Program-made: the position numbers and the translations under genes
Origin: Aplectana chamaeleonis
Taxonomy: Eukaryota; Nematoda; Chromadorea; Rhabditida; Cosmocercidae
Assembly: GCA_029168955.1 (NCBI GenBank)
Contig: JAPDOI010001482.1
Coordinates: 62,001 to 126,000 of the forward strand
Direction of reading: 5' to 3'
DNA: 64,000 nt
Shown here: piece by piece, positions 13,401-28,400 of the stretch
Layout: every line of letters starts with the position of its first letter
How positions within the stretch are numbered: the stretch's first letter is position 1
The notes under the pieces: model-generated
Seen by the model: only the letters and a program-made list of their open reading frames with translations
The model's database searches: none
Told to the model about the DNA's origin: nothing

Positions 13401-16400
13401 AGAAAGTGTGCTTAACCCAAATGAGTGTGCGCAGAACGCCGTAGAAAGTGTGTGGGACCCAAATGAGAGTGCGCAGGACGCCGTAGAAAGTGTGTGGGAC
13501 CCGAATGAGAGTGCGCAGGACGCCGTAGAAAGTGTGTGGGACCCGAATGAGAAGTCGCAAAACGCCGTAGAACGTGTGTGGGACCCAAATGAGTGTGAAC
13601 AGAACGCCGTAGAAAGTGTGCGGGACCCAAATAGGTGTGCGCAGAACGCCGTAGAAAGTGGGTGGGACCCAAATAACAGTGCATCGGACGCCGTAGAAAG
13701 TGTGTGGGACCCGAATGAGAGTGCGCAAAACGCCGTAGAACGTGTGTGGAACCCAAATGAGTGTGAACAGAACGCCGTAGAAAGTGTGCGGGACCCAAAT
13801 GGGTGTGCGCAGAACGCCGTAGAAAGTGGGTGGGACCCAAATAACAGTGCGTCGGACGCCGTAGAAAGTGTGTGGGACCCGAATGAGAGTGCGCAAGACG
13901 CCGTAGAACGTGTGTGGGACCCAAATGAGTGTGAACAGAGCGATGTAGAAAGTGTGCGGGACCCAAATGGGTGTGCGCAGAACGCCGTAGAAAGTGTGTG
14001 GGACCCAAATAACAGTGCGTCGGACGCCGTAGAAAGTGTGTGGGACCCGAATGAGAGTGCGCAGGACGCCGTAGAAAGTGTGCGGGACCCAAATGAGTGT
14101 GAACAGAACGCCGTAGAAAGTGTGCGGGACCCAAACGGGTGTGCGCAGAACGCCGTAGAAAGTGTGTGGGACCCAAATGAGAGTGCGCAGGACTCCGTAG
14201 AAAGTGTGTGGGACCCAAATGAGAGTGCGCAGAACGCCGTAGAAATTGTGTGGAACCCAAATGAGTGTGCGCAGAACGCCGTAGAAAGTGTGTGGGACCC
14301 AAATGAGGTGCGCAGGACGCCGTAGAAAGTGTGTGGGACCCAAATGTGCGCAGAACGCCGTAGAAAGTGTGCAGGACCCGAATGAGAGTGCGCAGGACGC
14401 CGTAGAAAGTGTGTGGGACCCAAATGAGTGTGAACAGAACGCCGTAGAAAGTGTGCGGGACCCAAATGGGTGTGCGCAGAACGCCATAGAAAGTGTGTGG
14501 GACCCGAATGAGAGTGCGCAGGACGCCGTAGAAAGTGTGTGGACCCAAATGGGTGTGCACAGAACGCCGTAGAAAGTGTGTGGGACCCAAATGAGAGTGC
14601 GCAGGACGCCGTAGAAAGTGTGTGGGACCCGAATGAGAGCGCGCAGGACGCCGTAGAAAGTGTGTGGGACCCGAATGAGAGCGCGCAGGACGGCGAAGAA
14701 CGTGTGTGGGAGCCAAATGAGGGTGAAGAGAACGCCGTAGAAAGTGTGCGGGACCCAAATGGGTGTGCGCAGAACGCCGTAGAAAGTGTGTTGGACCCGA
14801 ATGCGAGATCGCAGGACGCCGTAGAAAGTGTGCGGGAACCAAATGGGTGTGCGCAGAACGCCGTAGAAAGTGTGTGGGACCCTGATGAGAGTGCGCAGGA
14901 CGCCGTAGAAAGTGTGCGGGACCCAGGTGGGTGTGCGCAGAACGCCGTAGAAAGTGTGTGTGGGACCCGAATGAGAGTGCGCAAGACGCCGTAGAACGTG
15001 TGGGACCCAAATGAGTGTGAACAGAACGCCGTAGAAAGTGTGCGGGACCCAAATAGGTGTGCGCAGAACGCCGTAGAAAGTGGGTGGGACCCAAATAACA
15101 GTGCATCGGACGCCGTAGAAAGTGTGTGGGACCCGAATGAGAGTGCGCAAAACGCCGTAGAACGTGTGTGGAACCCAAATGAGTGTGAACAGAACGCCGT
15201 AGAAAGTGTGCGGGACCCAAATGGGTGTGCGCAGAACGCCGTAGAAAGTGTGTGGGACCCAAATAACAGTGCGTCGGACGCCGTAGAAAGTGTGTGGGAC
15301 CCGAATGAGAGTGCGCAAAACGCCGTAGAACGTGTGTGGAACCCAAATGAGTGTGAACAGAACGCCGTAGAAAGTGTGCGGGACCCAAACGGGTGTGCGC
15401 AGAACGCCGTAGAAAGTGGGTGGGACCCAAATAACAGTGCGTCGGACGCCGTAGAAAGTGTGTGGGACCCGAATGAGAGTGCACAGGACGCCGTAGAAAG
15501 TGTGCGGGACCCAAATGAGTGTGAACAGAACGCCGTAGAAAGTGTGCGGGACCCTAATGGGTGTGCGCAGAACGCCGTAGAAAGTGTGTGGGACTCGAAT
15601 GAGAGTGCGCAGGACGCCGTAGAAAGTGTGCGGGACCCCAAATGAGTGTGAACAGAACGCCGTAGAAAGTGTGCGGGACCCAAATGGGTGTGCGCAGAAC
15701 GCCATAGAAAGTGTGTGGGACCCGAATGAGAGTGCGCAGGACGCCGTAGAAAGCGTGCGGGACCCGAATGGGTGTGCGCAGAACGCCGTAGAAAGTGTGT
15801 GGGACCCGAATGGGTGTGCGCAGAACGCCGTAGAAAGTGTGTGGGACCCGAATGAGAGCGCGCAGGACGCCGTAGAAAGTGTGTGGGACCCGAATGAGAG
15901 AGCGCGCGGGACGCCGTAGAACGTGTGGGACCCAAATGAGTGTGTGAACAGAACGCCGTAGAAAGTGTGCGGGACCCAAATGGGTGTGCGCAGAACGCCA
16001 TAGAAAGTGTGTGGGACCCGAATGAGAGTGCGCAGGACGCCGTAGAAAGTGTGCGGGACCCAAATGGGTGTGCACAGAACGCCGTAGAAAGTGTGTGGAC
16101 CCAAATGAGAGTGCGCAGGACGCCGTAGAAAGTGTGTGGGACCCAAATGAGAGCGCGCAGGACGCCGTAGAAAGTGTGGGACCCGAATGAGAGCGCGCAG
16201 GACGCCGCAGAACGTGTGTGGGACCCAAATGAGTGTGAACAGAACGCCGTAGAAAGTGTGCGGGACCCAAATGGGTGTGCGCAGAACGCCATAGAAAGTG
16301 TGTGGGACCCGAATGAGAGTGCGCAGGACGCCGTAGAAAGTGTGCGGGACCCAAATGATTGTGAACAGAACGCCGTAGAAAGTGTGCGGGACCCAAATGG

Positions 16401-19400
16401 GTGTGCGCAGAACGCCATAGAAAGTGTGTGGAACCCAAATGAGAGTGCGCAGGACGCCGTAGAAAGTGTGCGGGACCCAAATGGGTGTGCGCAGAACGCC
16501 GTAGAAAGTGTGTGGGACCCAAATAACAGTGCGTCGGACGCCGTAGAAAGTGTGTGGGACCCGAATGAGAGTGCGCAAAACGCCGTAGAACGTGTGTGGA
16601 ACCCAAATGAGTGTGAACAGAACGCCGTAGAAAGTGTGCGGGACCCAAACGGGTGTGCGCAGAACGCCGTAGAAAGTGGGTGGGACCCAAATAACAGTGC
16701 GTCGGACGCCGTAGAAAGTGTGTGGGACCCGAATGAGAGTGCACAGGACGCCGTAGAAAGTGTGCGGGACCCAAATGAGTGTGAACAGAACGCCGTAGAA
16801 AGTGTGCGGGACCCAAATGGGTGTGCGCAGAACGCCATAGAAAGTGTGTGGGACCCGAATGAGAGTGCGCAGGACGCCGTAGAAAGTGTGCGGGACCCAA
16901 ATGAGTGTGCACAGAACGCGGTAGAAAGTGTGTGGGACCCGAATGAGAGTGCGCAGGACGCCGTAGAAAGTGTGTGGGACCCGAATGAGAGCGCGCAGGA
17001 CGCCGTAGAAAGTGTGTGGGACCCGAATGAGAGCGCGCAGGACGCCGAAGAACGTGTGTGGGACCCAAATGAGTGTGAACAGAACGCCGTAGAAAGTGTG
17101 CGGGACCCAAATGGGTGTGCGCAGAACGCCATAGAAAGTGTGTGGGACCCGAATGAGAGTGCGCAGGACGCCATAGAAAGTGTGCGGGACCCAAATGGGT
17201 GTGCACAGAACGCGGTAGAAAGTGTGTGGGACCCGAATGAGAGTGCGCAGGACGCCGTAGAAAGTGTGTGGGACCCGAATGAGAGTGCGCAGGACGCCGT
17301 AGAAAGTGTGCGGGACCCAAATGGGTGTGCACAGAACGCGGTAGAAAGTGTGTGGGACCCGAATGAGAGTGCGCAGGACGCCATAGAAAGTGTGCGGGAC
17401 CCAAATGGGTGTGCGCAGAACGCCGTAGAAAGTGTGTGGGACTCGAATGAGAGTGCGCAGGACGCCGTAGAAAGTGTGCGGGACCCCAAATGAGTGTGAA
17501 CAGAACGCCGTAGAAAGTGTGCGGGACCCAAATGGGTGTGCGCAGAACGCCATAGAAAGTGTGTGGGACCCGAATGAGAGTGCGCAGGACGCCATAGAAA
17601 GTGTGCGGGACCCAAATGGGTGTGCACAGAACGCGGTAGAAAGTGTGTGGGACCCGAATGAGAGTGCGCAGGACGCCGTAGAAAGTGTGTGGGACCCGAA
17701 TGAGAGCGCGCAGGACGCCGTAGAAAGTGTGTGGGACCCGAATGAGAGCGCGCAGGACGCCGAAGAACGTGTGTGGGACCCAAATGAGTGTGAACAGAAC
17801 GCCGTAGTAAGTGTGCGGGACCCAAATGGGTGTGCGCAGAACGCCATAGAAAGTGTGTGGGACCCGAATAACAGTGCGTCGGACGCCGTAGTAGGTGTGT
17901 GGGACCCAAACGGGTGTGCGCAGGACGCCATAGAAAGTGTGTGGGACCCAAATGAGTAGGAACAGAACGCCGTAGAAAGTGTGCGGGACCCAAATGGGTG
18001 TGCGCAGAACGCCGTAGAAAGTGTGTGGGACCCAAATATCAGTGCGTCGGACGCCGTAGAAAGTGTGTGGGACCCGAATGAGAGTGCGCAGGACGCCGTA
18101 GAAAGTGTGCGGGACCCAAATGAGTGTGAACAGAACGCCGTAGAAAGTGTGCGGGACCCAAATGAGTGTGCGCAGAACGCCGTAGAAAGTGTGTGGGACC
18201 CAAATGAGAGTGCGTAGGACGCCGTAGAAAGTGTGCGGGACCCAAATGAGTGTGCGCAGAACGCCGTAGAAAGTGTGCGGGACCCAAATGAGTGTGCGCA
18301 GAACGCCGTAGAAAGTGTGTGGGACCCAAATGAGAGTGCGTAGGACGCCGTAGAAAGTGTGCGGGACCCAAATGAGAGTGCGCAGAACGCGTAGAAAGTG
18401 TGTGGGACCCAAATGAGTGTGCGCAGGACGCCGTAGAGAGCGTGTGGGACCCTAATTAGTGTGCGCAGAACGCCGTAGAAAGTGTGTGGGACCCAAATGA
18501 GAGTGCGCAGGACGCCGAAGAAAGTGTGTGGGACCCAAATGAGTGTGAACAGAACGGCGTAGAAAGTGTGCGGGACCCAAATGGGTGTGCACAGAGCGCC
18601 GTAGAAAGTGTGTGGGACCCGAATGAGGTGCGCAGGACTCCATAGAAAGTGTGCGGGACCCAAATGGGTGTGCACAGACCGCCGTAGAAAGTGTGTGGGA
18701 CCCGGATGAGAGTCCCCCGGACGCCGTAGAACGTGTGTGGGACCCGAATGAGAGTGCGCAGGACGCCGTAGAAAGTGTGTGGGACCCGAATGAGTGTGAA
18801 CAGAACGCCGTAGAAAGTGTGGGACCCAAATGAGTGTGCGCAGAACGCCGTAGAAAGTGTGTGGGACCCAAATGAGTGTGAACAGAACGCCGTAGAAAGT
18901 GTGCGGGAACCAAATGAGTGTGCGCAGAACGCCGTAGAAAGTGTGTGGGACCCAAATGAGAGTGCCCAGGACGTCGTAGAAAGTGTGGGACCCAAATGAG
19001 TGTGCGCAGGACGCCATAGAAAGTGTGTGGGACCCAAATGGGTGTGCGCAGACGCCGTGAAGAGTGTGTGTGGGACCCAAATGAGAGTGCGCAGAACGCC
19101 GTAGAAGGTGTGTGGGACCCAAATGAGAGTGCGTAAAACGCCGTAGAAAGTGTGTGGGACCCGAATGAGAGTGCGCAGGACGCCGTGGAAAGTGTGCGGG
19201 ACCCAAATGGATGCTCACAGAACGCCGTAGAAAGTGTGCGGGACCCAAATGAGAGTGCGCAGAACGCCGTAGAAAGTGTGTGGGACCCAAATGAGTGTGC
19301 ACAGAACGCCGTAGAAAGTGTGTGGGACCCAAATAACAGTGCGCAGAACGCCGTAGAAAGTGTGTGTGACCCAAATGAGAGTGCGCAGAACGCCGTAGAA

Positions 19401-22400
19401 AGTGGGTGGGACCCAAATGAGCGTGCGCAGAACGCCGTAGAGAGTGTGCGGGACCCAAATGAGTGTGAACAGAACGCCGTAGAAAGTGTGTGCGGGACCC
19501 AAATGGGTGTGCGCAGAACGCCGTAGAAAGTGTGTGGGACCCAAATGAGAGTGCGCAGGACGCCGTAGAACGTGTGTGGGACCCAAATGAGTAGGAACAG
19601 AACGCCGTAGAAAGTGTGCGGGACCCAAATGGGTGTGCGCAGTACGCCGTAGAAAGTGGGTGGGACCCAAATGAGTGTGAACAGAACGCCGTAGAAAGTG
19701 TGCGGGACCCAAATGGGTGTGCACAGAGCGCAGTAGAAAGTGTGTGGGACCCAAATAACAGTGCATCGGACGCCGTAGAAAGTGTGTGGGACCCGAATGA
19801 GAGTGCGCAAGACGCCGTAGAACGTGTGTGGGACCCAAATGAGTGTGAACAGAACGCCGTAGAAAGTGTGCGGGACCCAAATGGTTGTGCGCAGAACGCC
19901 GTAGAAAGTGGGTGGGACCCAAATCACAGCGCGTCAGACGCCGTAGAAAGTGTGTGGGACCCGAATGAGAGTGCGCAAGACGCCGTATAACGTGTGTGGG
20001 ACCCAAATGAGTGTGAACAGAACGCCGTAGAAAGTGTGCGGACCCAAATGGGTGTGCGCAGAACGCCGTAGAAAGTGTGTGGGACCCAAATAACAGTGCG
20101 TCGGACGCCGTAGAAAGTGTGTGGGACCCAAATGAGAGTGCGCAGAACGCCGTAGAACGTGTGTGGAACCCAAATGAGTGCGCAGAACGCCGTAGAAAGT
20201 GTAAGGGACCCAAATGGGTGTGCGCAGTTCGCCGTAGAAAGTGTGTTGGACCCAAATGAGAGTGCGTCAGACGCCGTAGAAAGTGTGTTGGACCCAAATG
20301 AGAGATCGCAGGACGCCGTAGAAAGTGTGCGGGAACCAAATGAGTGTGCGCAGAACGCCGTAGAAAGTGTGCGGTACCCAAATGAGTGTGCGCAGAACGC
20401 CGTAGAAAGTGTGCGGGACCCAAATGGATGTGCGCAGAACGCCGTAGAAAGTGTGCGGGACCCAAATGAGAGTGCGTAGGACGCCGTAGAAAGTGTGCGG
20501 GACCCAAATGGATGTGCGCAGAACGCCGTAGAAAGTGTGCGGGACCCAAATGAGTGTGCGCAGAACGCCGTAGAAATTGTGTGGGACCCAAATGAGAGAG
20601 CGTAGGACGCCGTAGAAAGTGTGCGGTACCCAAATGAGTGTGCGCAGAACGCCGTAGAAAGTGTGGGGGACCCAAATGAGAGTGCGTAGGACGCCGTAGA
20701 AAGTGTGCGGGACCCAAATGAGTGTGCGCAGAACGCCGTAGAAAGTGTGCGGGACCCAAATGGGTGTGCGCAGAACGCCGTAAGAAAGTGTGTGGGACCC
20801 AAATAACAGTGCGCAGGACGCCGTAGAAAGTGTGTGGGACCCAAATGAGTGTGCACAGAACGCCGTAGAAAGTGTGTGGGACCCAAATGAGTGTGCGCAG
20901 AACGCCGTAGAAAGTGTGCGGGACCCAAATGAAGGTGTGCGCAACACGTCGTAGAAAGTGTGTGGGACCCAAATAAGAGTGCGCAGGACGCCGTAGAAAG
21001 TGTGCGGGACCCAAATGAGTGTGCGCAGAACGCCGTAGAAAGTGTGCGGGACCCGAACGGGTGTGCGCAGAACGTCGTAGAAAGTGTGTGGGACCCAAAT
21101 AAGAGTGCGCAGGACGCCGTAGAAAGTGTGCGGGACCCAAATGAGTGTGCGCAGAACGCCGTAGAAAGTGTGTGGGACCCAAATGAGTGTGCGCAGAACG
21201 CCGTAGAAAGTGTGTGGGACCCAAATGAGTGTGCGCAGAACGCCGTAGAAAGTGTGTTGGACCCAAATAACAGTGCGTCGGACGCCGTAGAAAATGTGTG
21301 GGACCAGAACGCCGTAGAAAGTGTGTGGAACCCAAATGAGAGTTCGCAGGACGCCGTAGAAAGTGTGCGGGACCCAAATGGATGCTCACAGAACGCCGTA
21401 GAAAGTGTGCGGGACCCAAATGGATGCTCACAGAACGCCGTAGAAAGTGTGTGGAACCCAAATGAGAGTTCGCAGGACGCCGTAGAAAGTGTGCGGGACC
21501 CAAATGAGAGTGCGCAGAACGTTGTAGAAAGTGTGCGGGACCCAAATGAGAGTGCGCAGAACGCCGTAGAAAGTGTGCGGGACTCAAATGAGTGTGCGCA
21601 GAACGCCGTAGAAAGTGTGTGGGACCCAAATAACAGTGCGTCGGACGCCGTAGAAAGTGTGTGGGACCCAAATGAGTGTGAGCAGGACGCCGTAGAAAGT
21701 GTGCGGGACCCAAATGAGTGTGCGCAGAACGCCGGAGAAAGGGGGTGGGACCCAAATAACACTCCGGCGGACGCCGTAGAAAGTGTGTGGGACCCAAATG
21801 AGTGCGCAAGAACGCCGTAGAAACGTGTGTGGGACCCAAATGGAGTGCGAACAGAACGCCGTAGAAAGTGTGTGGGACCCAAATGACAGTGCGCAGGACG
21901 CCGTAGAAAGTGTGTGGGACCCAAATGGGTGTGCGCAGGACGCCGTAGAAAGTGTGTGGGACCCAAATGAGTGTGCGCCGGACGCCGTAGAAAGTGTGCG
22001 GGACCCAAATGAGTGTGCGCAGAACGCCGTAGAAAGTGTGTGGGACCCAAATGAGTGTGCGCAGCACGCCGGAGAAAGGGTGTGGGACCCAAATGAGTGC
22101 GCACAGAACGCCGTAGAAAGTGTGCGAGACCCAATTGGGTGTGCGCAGAACGCCGTAGAAAGTGTGTGGGACCCAAATAACAGTGCGTCGAACGCCCTAG
22201 AAAGTGTGTGGGACCCGAATGAGAGTTCGCAGGACGCCCTAGAAAGTGTGTGGGACCCAAATGAGAGTTTGCAGGACGCCGTAGATAGTGTGCAGGACCC
22301 CAGTCGGAGTGCGCAAGACACCGTAGAAAGTGTGTGGGACCCAAATTAGAGTGCGCCGGACGCCGTAGAAAGTGTGTGGGACCCAAATGGGTGTGCGCAG

Positions 22401-25400
22401 AACGCCGTAGAAAGTGTGCGGGACCCAAATGGGTGTGCGCAGAACGCCGTAGAAAGTGTGTGGGACCCAAATGAGAGTGCGCAGGACGCCGTAGAAAGTG
22501 TGCGGGAACCAAATGCGTGTGCGCAGAACGCCGTAGAAAGTGTGTGGGACCCAAATGAGAGTGCGCAGGACGCCGTAGAACGTGTGCGGGACCTAAGTGG
22601 GATGGGCCGGACGCCGTAGAAAGTGTGTTGGACCCAAATACCAGTGCGTCGGACGCCGTAGAAAGTGTGTGGGACCCAAATGAGAGTGCGCAGGACGCCA
22701 TAGAAAGTGTGCGGGACCCAAATGAGTGTGCGCAGAACGCCATAGAAAGTGTGCGGGACCCAAATGGGTGTGCGCAGAACGCCATAGAAGGTGTGTGGGA
22801 TCCAAATGAAAGTGCGCCGAACGTCGTAGAAAGTGTGCGGGATTCTAATGGGTGTGCGAAGAACGCCGTAGATAGTGTGTGGGACCCCAATGAGAGTGCG
22901 CAGGACGCCGTAGAAAGTGTGTGGGACCCGAATGAGAGTGCGCAGGACGCCGTAGAAAGTGTGGGACCCGAATGAGAGTGCGCAGGACGCCGTAGAAAGT
23001 GTGTGGACCCAAATGAGTGTGAACAGAACGCCGTAGAAAGTGTGCGGGACCCAAATGGGTGTGCGCAGAACGCCGTAGAAAGTGTGTAGGACCCAAATGA
23101 GTGTGAACAGGACGCCGTAGAAAGTGTGCGGGACCCAAATGGGTGTGCGCAAGAACGCCGTAGAAAGTGTGTGGGACCCAAATGAGAGTGCGCAGAACGC
23201 CGTAGAAAGTGTGGGACCCAAATGAGAGTGCGCAGGACGCCGTAGAAAGTGGGTGGGACCCAAATGGCAGTGCGTCGGACGCCGTAGAAAGTGTGTGGGA
23301 CCCGAATGAGAGTGCGCAGAACACCGTAGAAAGTGTGTTGGACCCAAATAACAGTGCGTCGGACGCCGTAGAAAGTGTGCGGGACTCAAATAGATGCGCG
23401 CAGAATGCCGTAGAAAGTGTGTGGGACCAGAAAGCCGTAGAAAGTGTGCGGGACCCAAGTGGGTGTGAGCAGAACGCCGTAGAAAGTGTGTGGGACCCGA
23501 ATGAGAGTGCGCAGGACGCAGTAGAAAGTGTGTGGGACCCAAATGGGTGTGAGCAGAACGCCGTAGAAAGTGTGTGGGACCCGAATGAGAGTGTGCAGGA
23601 CGCCGTAGAAAGTGTGTGGGACCCAAATGAGAGTGCGCAGGACGCCGTAGAAAGTGTGTGCGGGACCCAAATGGGTGTGCGCAGAACGCCGTAGAAAGTG
23701 TGTGGGACCCAAATGAGAGTGCGCAGAACGCCGTAGAAAGTGTGCGGGACCCAAATGGGTGTGCACAGAACGCCGTAGAAAGTGTGTGGGACCCAGATGA
23801 GAGTGCACAGGACGCCGTAGAAAGTGTGTGGGACCCAAATGAGTGCGCAGAACGCCGTAGAAAGTGTGTGGGACCCAAATGAGTGTGCGCAGGACGCCGT
23901 AGAAAGTGTGTGGGACCCAAATGAGTGTGCGCAGAACGCCGTAGAAAGTGTTCGGGACCCAAATGAGAGTGCGCAAAATGCCGTAGAACGTGTGTGGGAC
24001 CCAAATGAGTGTGAACAGAACGCCGTAGAAAGTGTGTGGGACCCAAATGAGTGTGAACGGAACGCCGTAGAAAGTGTGCGGGACCCAAATGGGTGTGCGC
24101 AGAACGCCATAGAAAGAGTGTGGGACCGGAAAGAGAGTGCGCAGGACGCCGTAGAAAGTGTGCGGGACCCAAATGAGTGTGAACAGAACGCCGTAGAAAG
24201 TGTGCGGGACCCAAATGGGTGTGCGCAGAACGCCATAGAGAAAGTGTGTGGGACCCGAATGAGAGTGCGCAGGACGCCGTAGAAAGTGTGCGGGACCCAA
24301 ATGGGTGTGCACAGAACGCCGTAGAAAGTGTGTGGGACCCGAATGAGAGTGCGCAGGACGCCGTAGAAAGTGTGTGGGACCCGAATGAGAGTGCGCAGGA
24401 CGCCGTAGAAAGTGTGTGGGACCCAAATGAGAGTGCGCAGGACGCCGTAGAAAGTGTGTGGGACCCGAATGAGAGTGCGCAGAACGCCGTAGAAAGTGTG
24501 CGGGACCCAAATGAGTGTGCGCAGAACGCCGTAGAAAGTGTGCGGGACCCAAATGAGAGGGCGCCGGACGCCGTAGAAAGTGTGCGGGACCCAAATAACA
24601 GTGCGCAGAACGCCGTAAAAGTGTGTGAAAGTGTGGACCCAAAATGAGTGCGCAGGACGCCGTAGAAAGTGTGTGCGGGACCCAAATGGGTGCGCAGAAC
24701 GCCCGTAGAAAGTGTGTGGGACCCGAATGGGTGCGCAGGAACGCCGTAGAAAGTGTGCGGGACCCAAATGGGTGTGCGCAGAACGCCGTAGAAAGTGTGT
24801 GGGACCCAGATAACAGTGCGCAGAACGCCGTAGAAAGTGTGTGGGACCCAAATGAGAGTGCGCAGGACGCCGTAGAAAGTGTAGGACCCAAATGAGTGTG
24901 CGCAGAACGCCGTAGAAAGTGTGTGGGACCCAAATGAGAGTGCGCAGGACGCCGTAGAAAGTGTGTGGGACCCGAATGAGAGTGCGCAGAACGCCGTAGA
25001 AAGTGTGTGGGACCCAAATGGGTGTGCGCAGAACGCCGTAGAAAGTGTGTGGGACCCAAATGACAGTGCGCAGGACGCCGTAGAAAGTGTGTGGGACCCG
25101 AATGAGAGCGCGCAGGACGCCGTAGAAAGTGTGCGGGACCCAAATGGTGTGAACAGAACGCCGTAGAAAGTGTGTGGGACCCGAATGAGAGTGCGCAGAA
25201 CGCCGTAGAAAGTGTGTGGGACCCAAAAGAGTGTGCGCAGAACGCCGTAGAAAGTGTGTGGGACCCAAATGGGTGTGCGCAGAACGCCGTAGAAAGTGTG
25301 TGGGACCCAAATGAGAGTGCGCAGGACGCCGTGAAAGTGTGCGGGACCCAAATGGGTGTGCGCAGAACGCCGTAGAAAGTGTGTGGGACCCGAATGAGAG

Positions 25401-28400
25401 TGCACAGGACGCCGTAGAAAGTGTGTGGGACCCAAATGAGTGTGCGCAGAACGCCGTAGAAAGTGTGTGGGACCCAAATGAGAGTGCGTCGGACGCCGTA
25501 GAAAGTGTGTGGGACCCGAATGAGAGTGCGCAGGACGCCGTAGAACGTGTGTGGGACCCAAATGAGTGTGAACAGAACGCCGTAGAAAGTGTGCGGGACC
25601 CAAATGGGTGTGCGCAGAACGCCATAGAAAGTGTGTGGGACCCAAATGAGAGTGCGCAGGACGCCGTAGAAAGTGTGTGGGACCCAAATGAGTGTGCGCA
25701 GAACATGCCGTAGAAAGTGTGTGGGACCCGAATGAGAGTGCGCAGGACGCCGTAGAAAGTGTGTGGGACCCGAATGAGTGCGCGCAGAACGCCGTAGAAA
25801 GTGTGTGGGACCCGAATGAGGCGCGCAGGACGCCGAAGAAAGTGTGTGGGACCCAAATGAGTGTGAACAGAACGCCGTAGAAAGTGTGCGGGACCCAAAT
25901 GGGTGTGCGCAGAACGCCATAGAAAGTGTGTGGGACCCGAATGAGAGTGCGCAGGACGCCGTAGAAAGTGTGCGGGACCCAAATGGGAGTGTGAACAGAA
26001 CGCCGTAGAAAGTGTGTGGACCCAAATGGGTGTGCGCAGAACGCCGTAGAAAGTGTGTGGGACCCGAATGAGAGTGCGCAGGACGCCGTAGAAAGTGTGC
26101 GGGACTCTGATGAGTGTGCGGAACGCGGAAGAAAGTGTGTGGGACCCAAATGAGAGTGCGCAGAACGCCGTAGAAAGTGTGTGGGACCTGAATGAGAGTG
26201 CGCAGGACGCCGTAGAAAGTGTGCGGGACCCAAATGAGAGTGCGCAGGACGCCGTAGAAAGTGTGTGGGACCCAAATGAGAGTGCGCTGGACGCCGTAGA
26301 AAGTGTGTGGGACCCAAATGAGAGTGTGAACAGAACGCGGTAGAAAGTGTGCGGGACCCAAATGGGTGTGCGCAGAACGCCGTAGAAAGTGTGTGGGACC
26401 CAAATGAGAGTGCGCAGGACGCCGTAGAAAGTGTGCGGGACCCAAATGGGTGTGCACAGAACGCGGTAGAAAGTGTGTCGAACCCAAATGGGTGTGCGCA
26501 GAACGCCGTAGAAAGTGCGTAGGACCCGAATGAGAGTGCGCAGGACGCCGTAGAAAGTGTGCGGGACCCAAATGGGCGTGCGCAGAACGCCGTAGAAAGT
26601 GTGTGGGACCCAAATAACAGTGCGTCGGACGCCATAGAAAGTGTGTGGGACCCAAATGAGTGTGAACAGAACGCCGTAGAAAGTGTGCGGGAACCAAATG
26701 GGTGTAAGCAGAACGCCGCAGAAAGTGTGTGGGACCCTGATGAGAGTGCGCAGGACGCCGTAGAAAGTGTACGGGACCCAAATGGGTGTGCGCAGAACGC
26801 CGTAGAAAGTGTAAGGGACCCAAATGAGTGTGCGCAGAACGCCGTAGAAAGTGTGTGGGACCCAAATGAGTGTGCGCAGAACGCCGTAGAAAGTGTGTGG
26901 GACCCAAATAACAGTGCGTCGGACGCCATAGAAAGTGTGTGGGACCCAAAGGAGAGTGCGCAGGACGCCGTAGAACGTGTGTGGGACCCAAATGGGTGTG
27001 CGCAGAACGCCGTAGAAAGTGTGCGGGACCCAAATGAGTGTGCGCAGAACGCCGTAAAAAGTGTGTGGGACCCAAATAACAGTGCGCCGGACGCCGTAGA
27101 AAGTGTACGGGACCCAAATGGGTGTGCGCAGAACGCCGTAGAAAGTGTGTGGGACCCAAATGAGTGTGCGCAGAACGCCGTAGAAAGTGTGTGGGACCCA
27201 AATGAGTGCGCACAGACATGCCGTAGAAAGTGTGCGGGACCCAAATGGGTGTGAACAGAACGCCGTAGAAAGTGTGTGGACCCAAAATGAGGTGCGCAAG
27301 AACGCCGTAGAAAGTGTGTGGGACCCAAATGAGTGTGAACAGAACGCCGTAGAAAGTGTGCGGGACCCAAATGGGTGTGCGCAGAACGCCGTAGAAAGTG
27401 TGTGGGACCCAAATGAGAGTGCGCAGGACGCCGTAGAAAGTGTGCGGGACCCAAATGGGTGCGCACAGAACGCCGTAGAAAGTGTGTGGGACCCGAATGA
27501 GTGTGAACAGAACGCCGTAGAAAGTGTGCGGGACCCAAATGGGTGTGCGCAGAACGCCGTAGAAAGTGTGTGGGACCCAAATAACAGTGCGTCGGACGCC
27601 GTAGAAAGTGTGTGGGACCCAAATGAGAGTGCGCAAGACGCCGTAGATAGTGTGTGGGACCCAAATGAGAGTGAGCAGGACGCTGTAGAAAGTGTGCGGG
27701 ACCCAAATGGGTGCGCACAGAACGCCGTAGAAAGTGTGTGGGACCCGAATGAGTGTGAACAGAACGCCGTAGAAAGTGTGCGGGACCCAAATGGGTGTGC
27801 ACAGAACGCCGTAGAAAAGTGTGTGGGACCCAACAGTGCGTAGGACGCCGTAAAGAAAGTGTGTGGGACCCGAATGAGAATGCACAGAACGCCGTAGAAA
27901 GTGTGTCGAACCCAAATGGGTGTGCGCAGAACGCCGTACAGAAGTGCGTAGGACCCAGGATGAGGTGTGCGCAGAACGCCGTAGAAAGTGTGTGGGACCC
28001 AAATGAGGTGCGCAGGAACGCCATAGAAAGTGGCCACCAGAGTGTGGGACGCCAGAAAGTGAGTGTGAACAGAACGCCGAAGAAGGTGTGAGGGACCCAA
28101 ATTAGTGTGCGCAGATCTCCGTAGAAAGTGTGCGGGACCCGAATAACAGTGCGCTGGACGCAGTAGAAACTGTGTGGGACCCTAATGAGAGTGCTCAGGA
28201 CGCGTAGAAAATGTGTGGGACCCAAATGAGTGTGAACAGAACGCCGTAGAAAGTGTGCGGGACCCGAATGGGTGTGCGCAGAACGCCGTAGAAAGTGTGT
28301 GGGACCCGAATGAGGTGTGCGCAGGACGCCGTAGAAAGTGTGCTGGACCCAAATGAGTGTGAACAGAACGCCGTAGAAAGTGTGCGGGACCCAAATGGGT

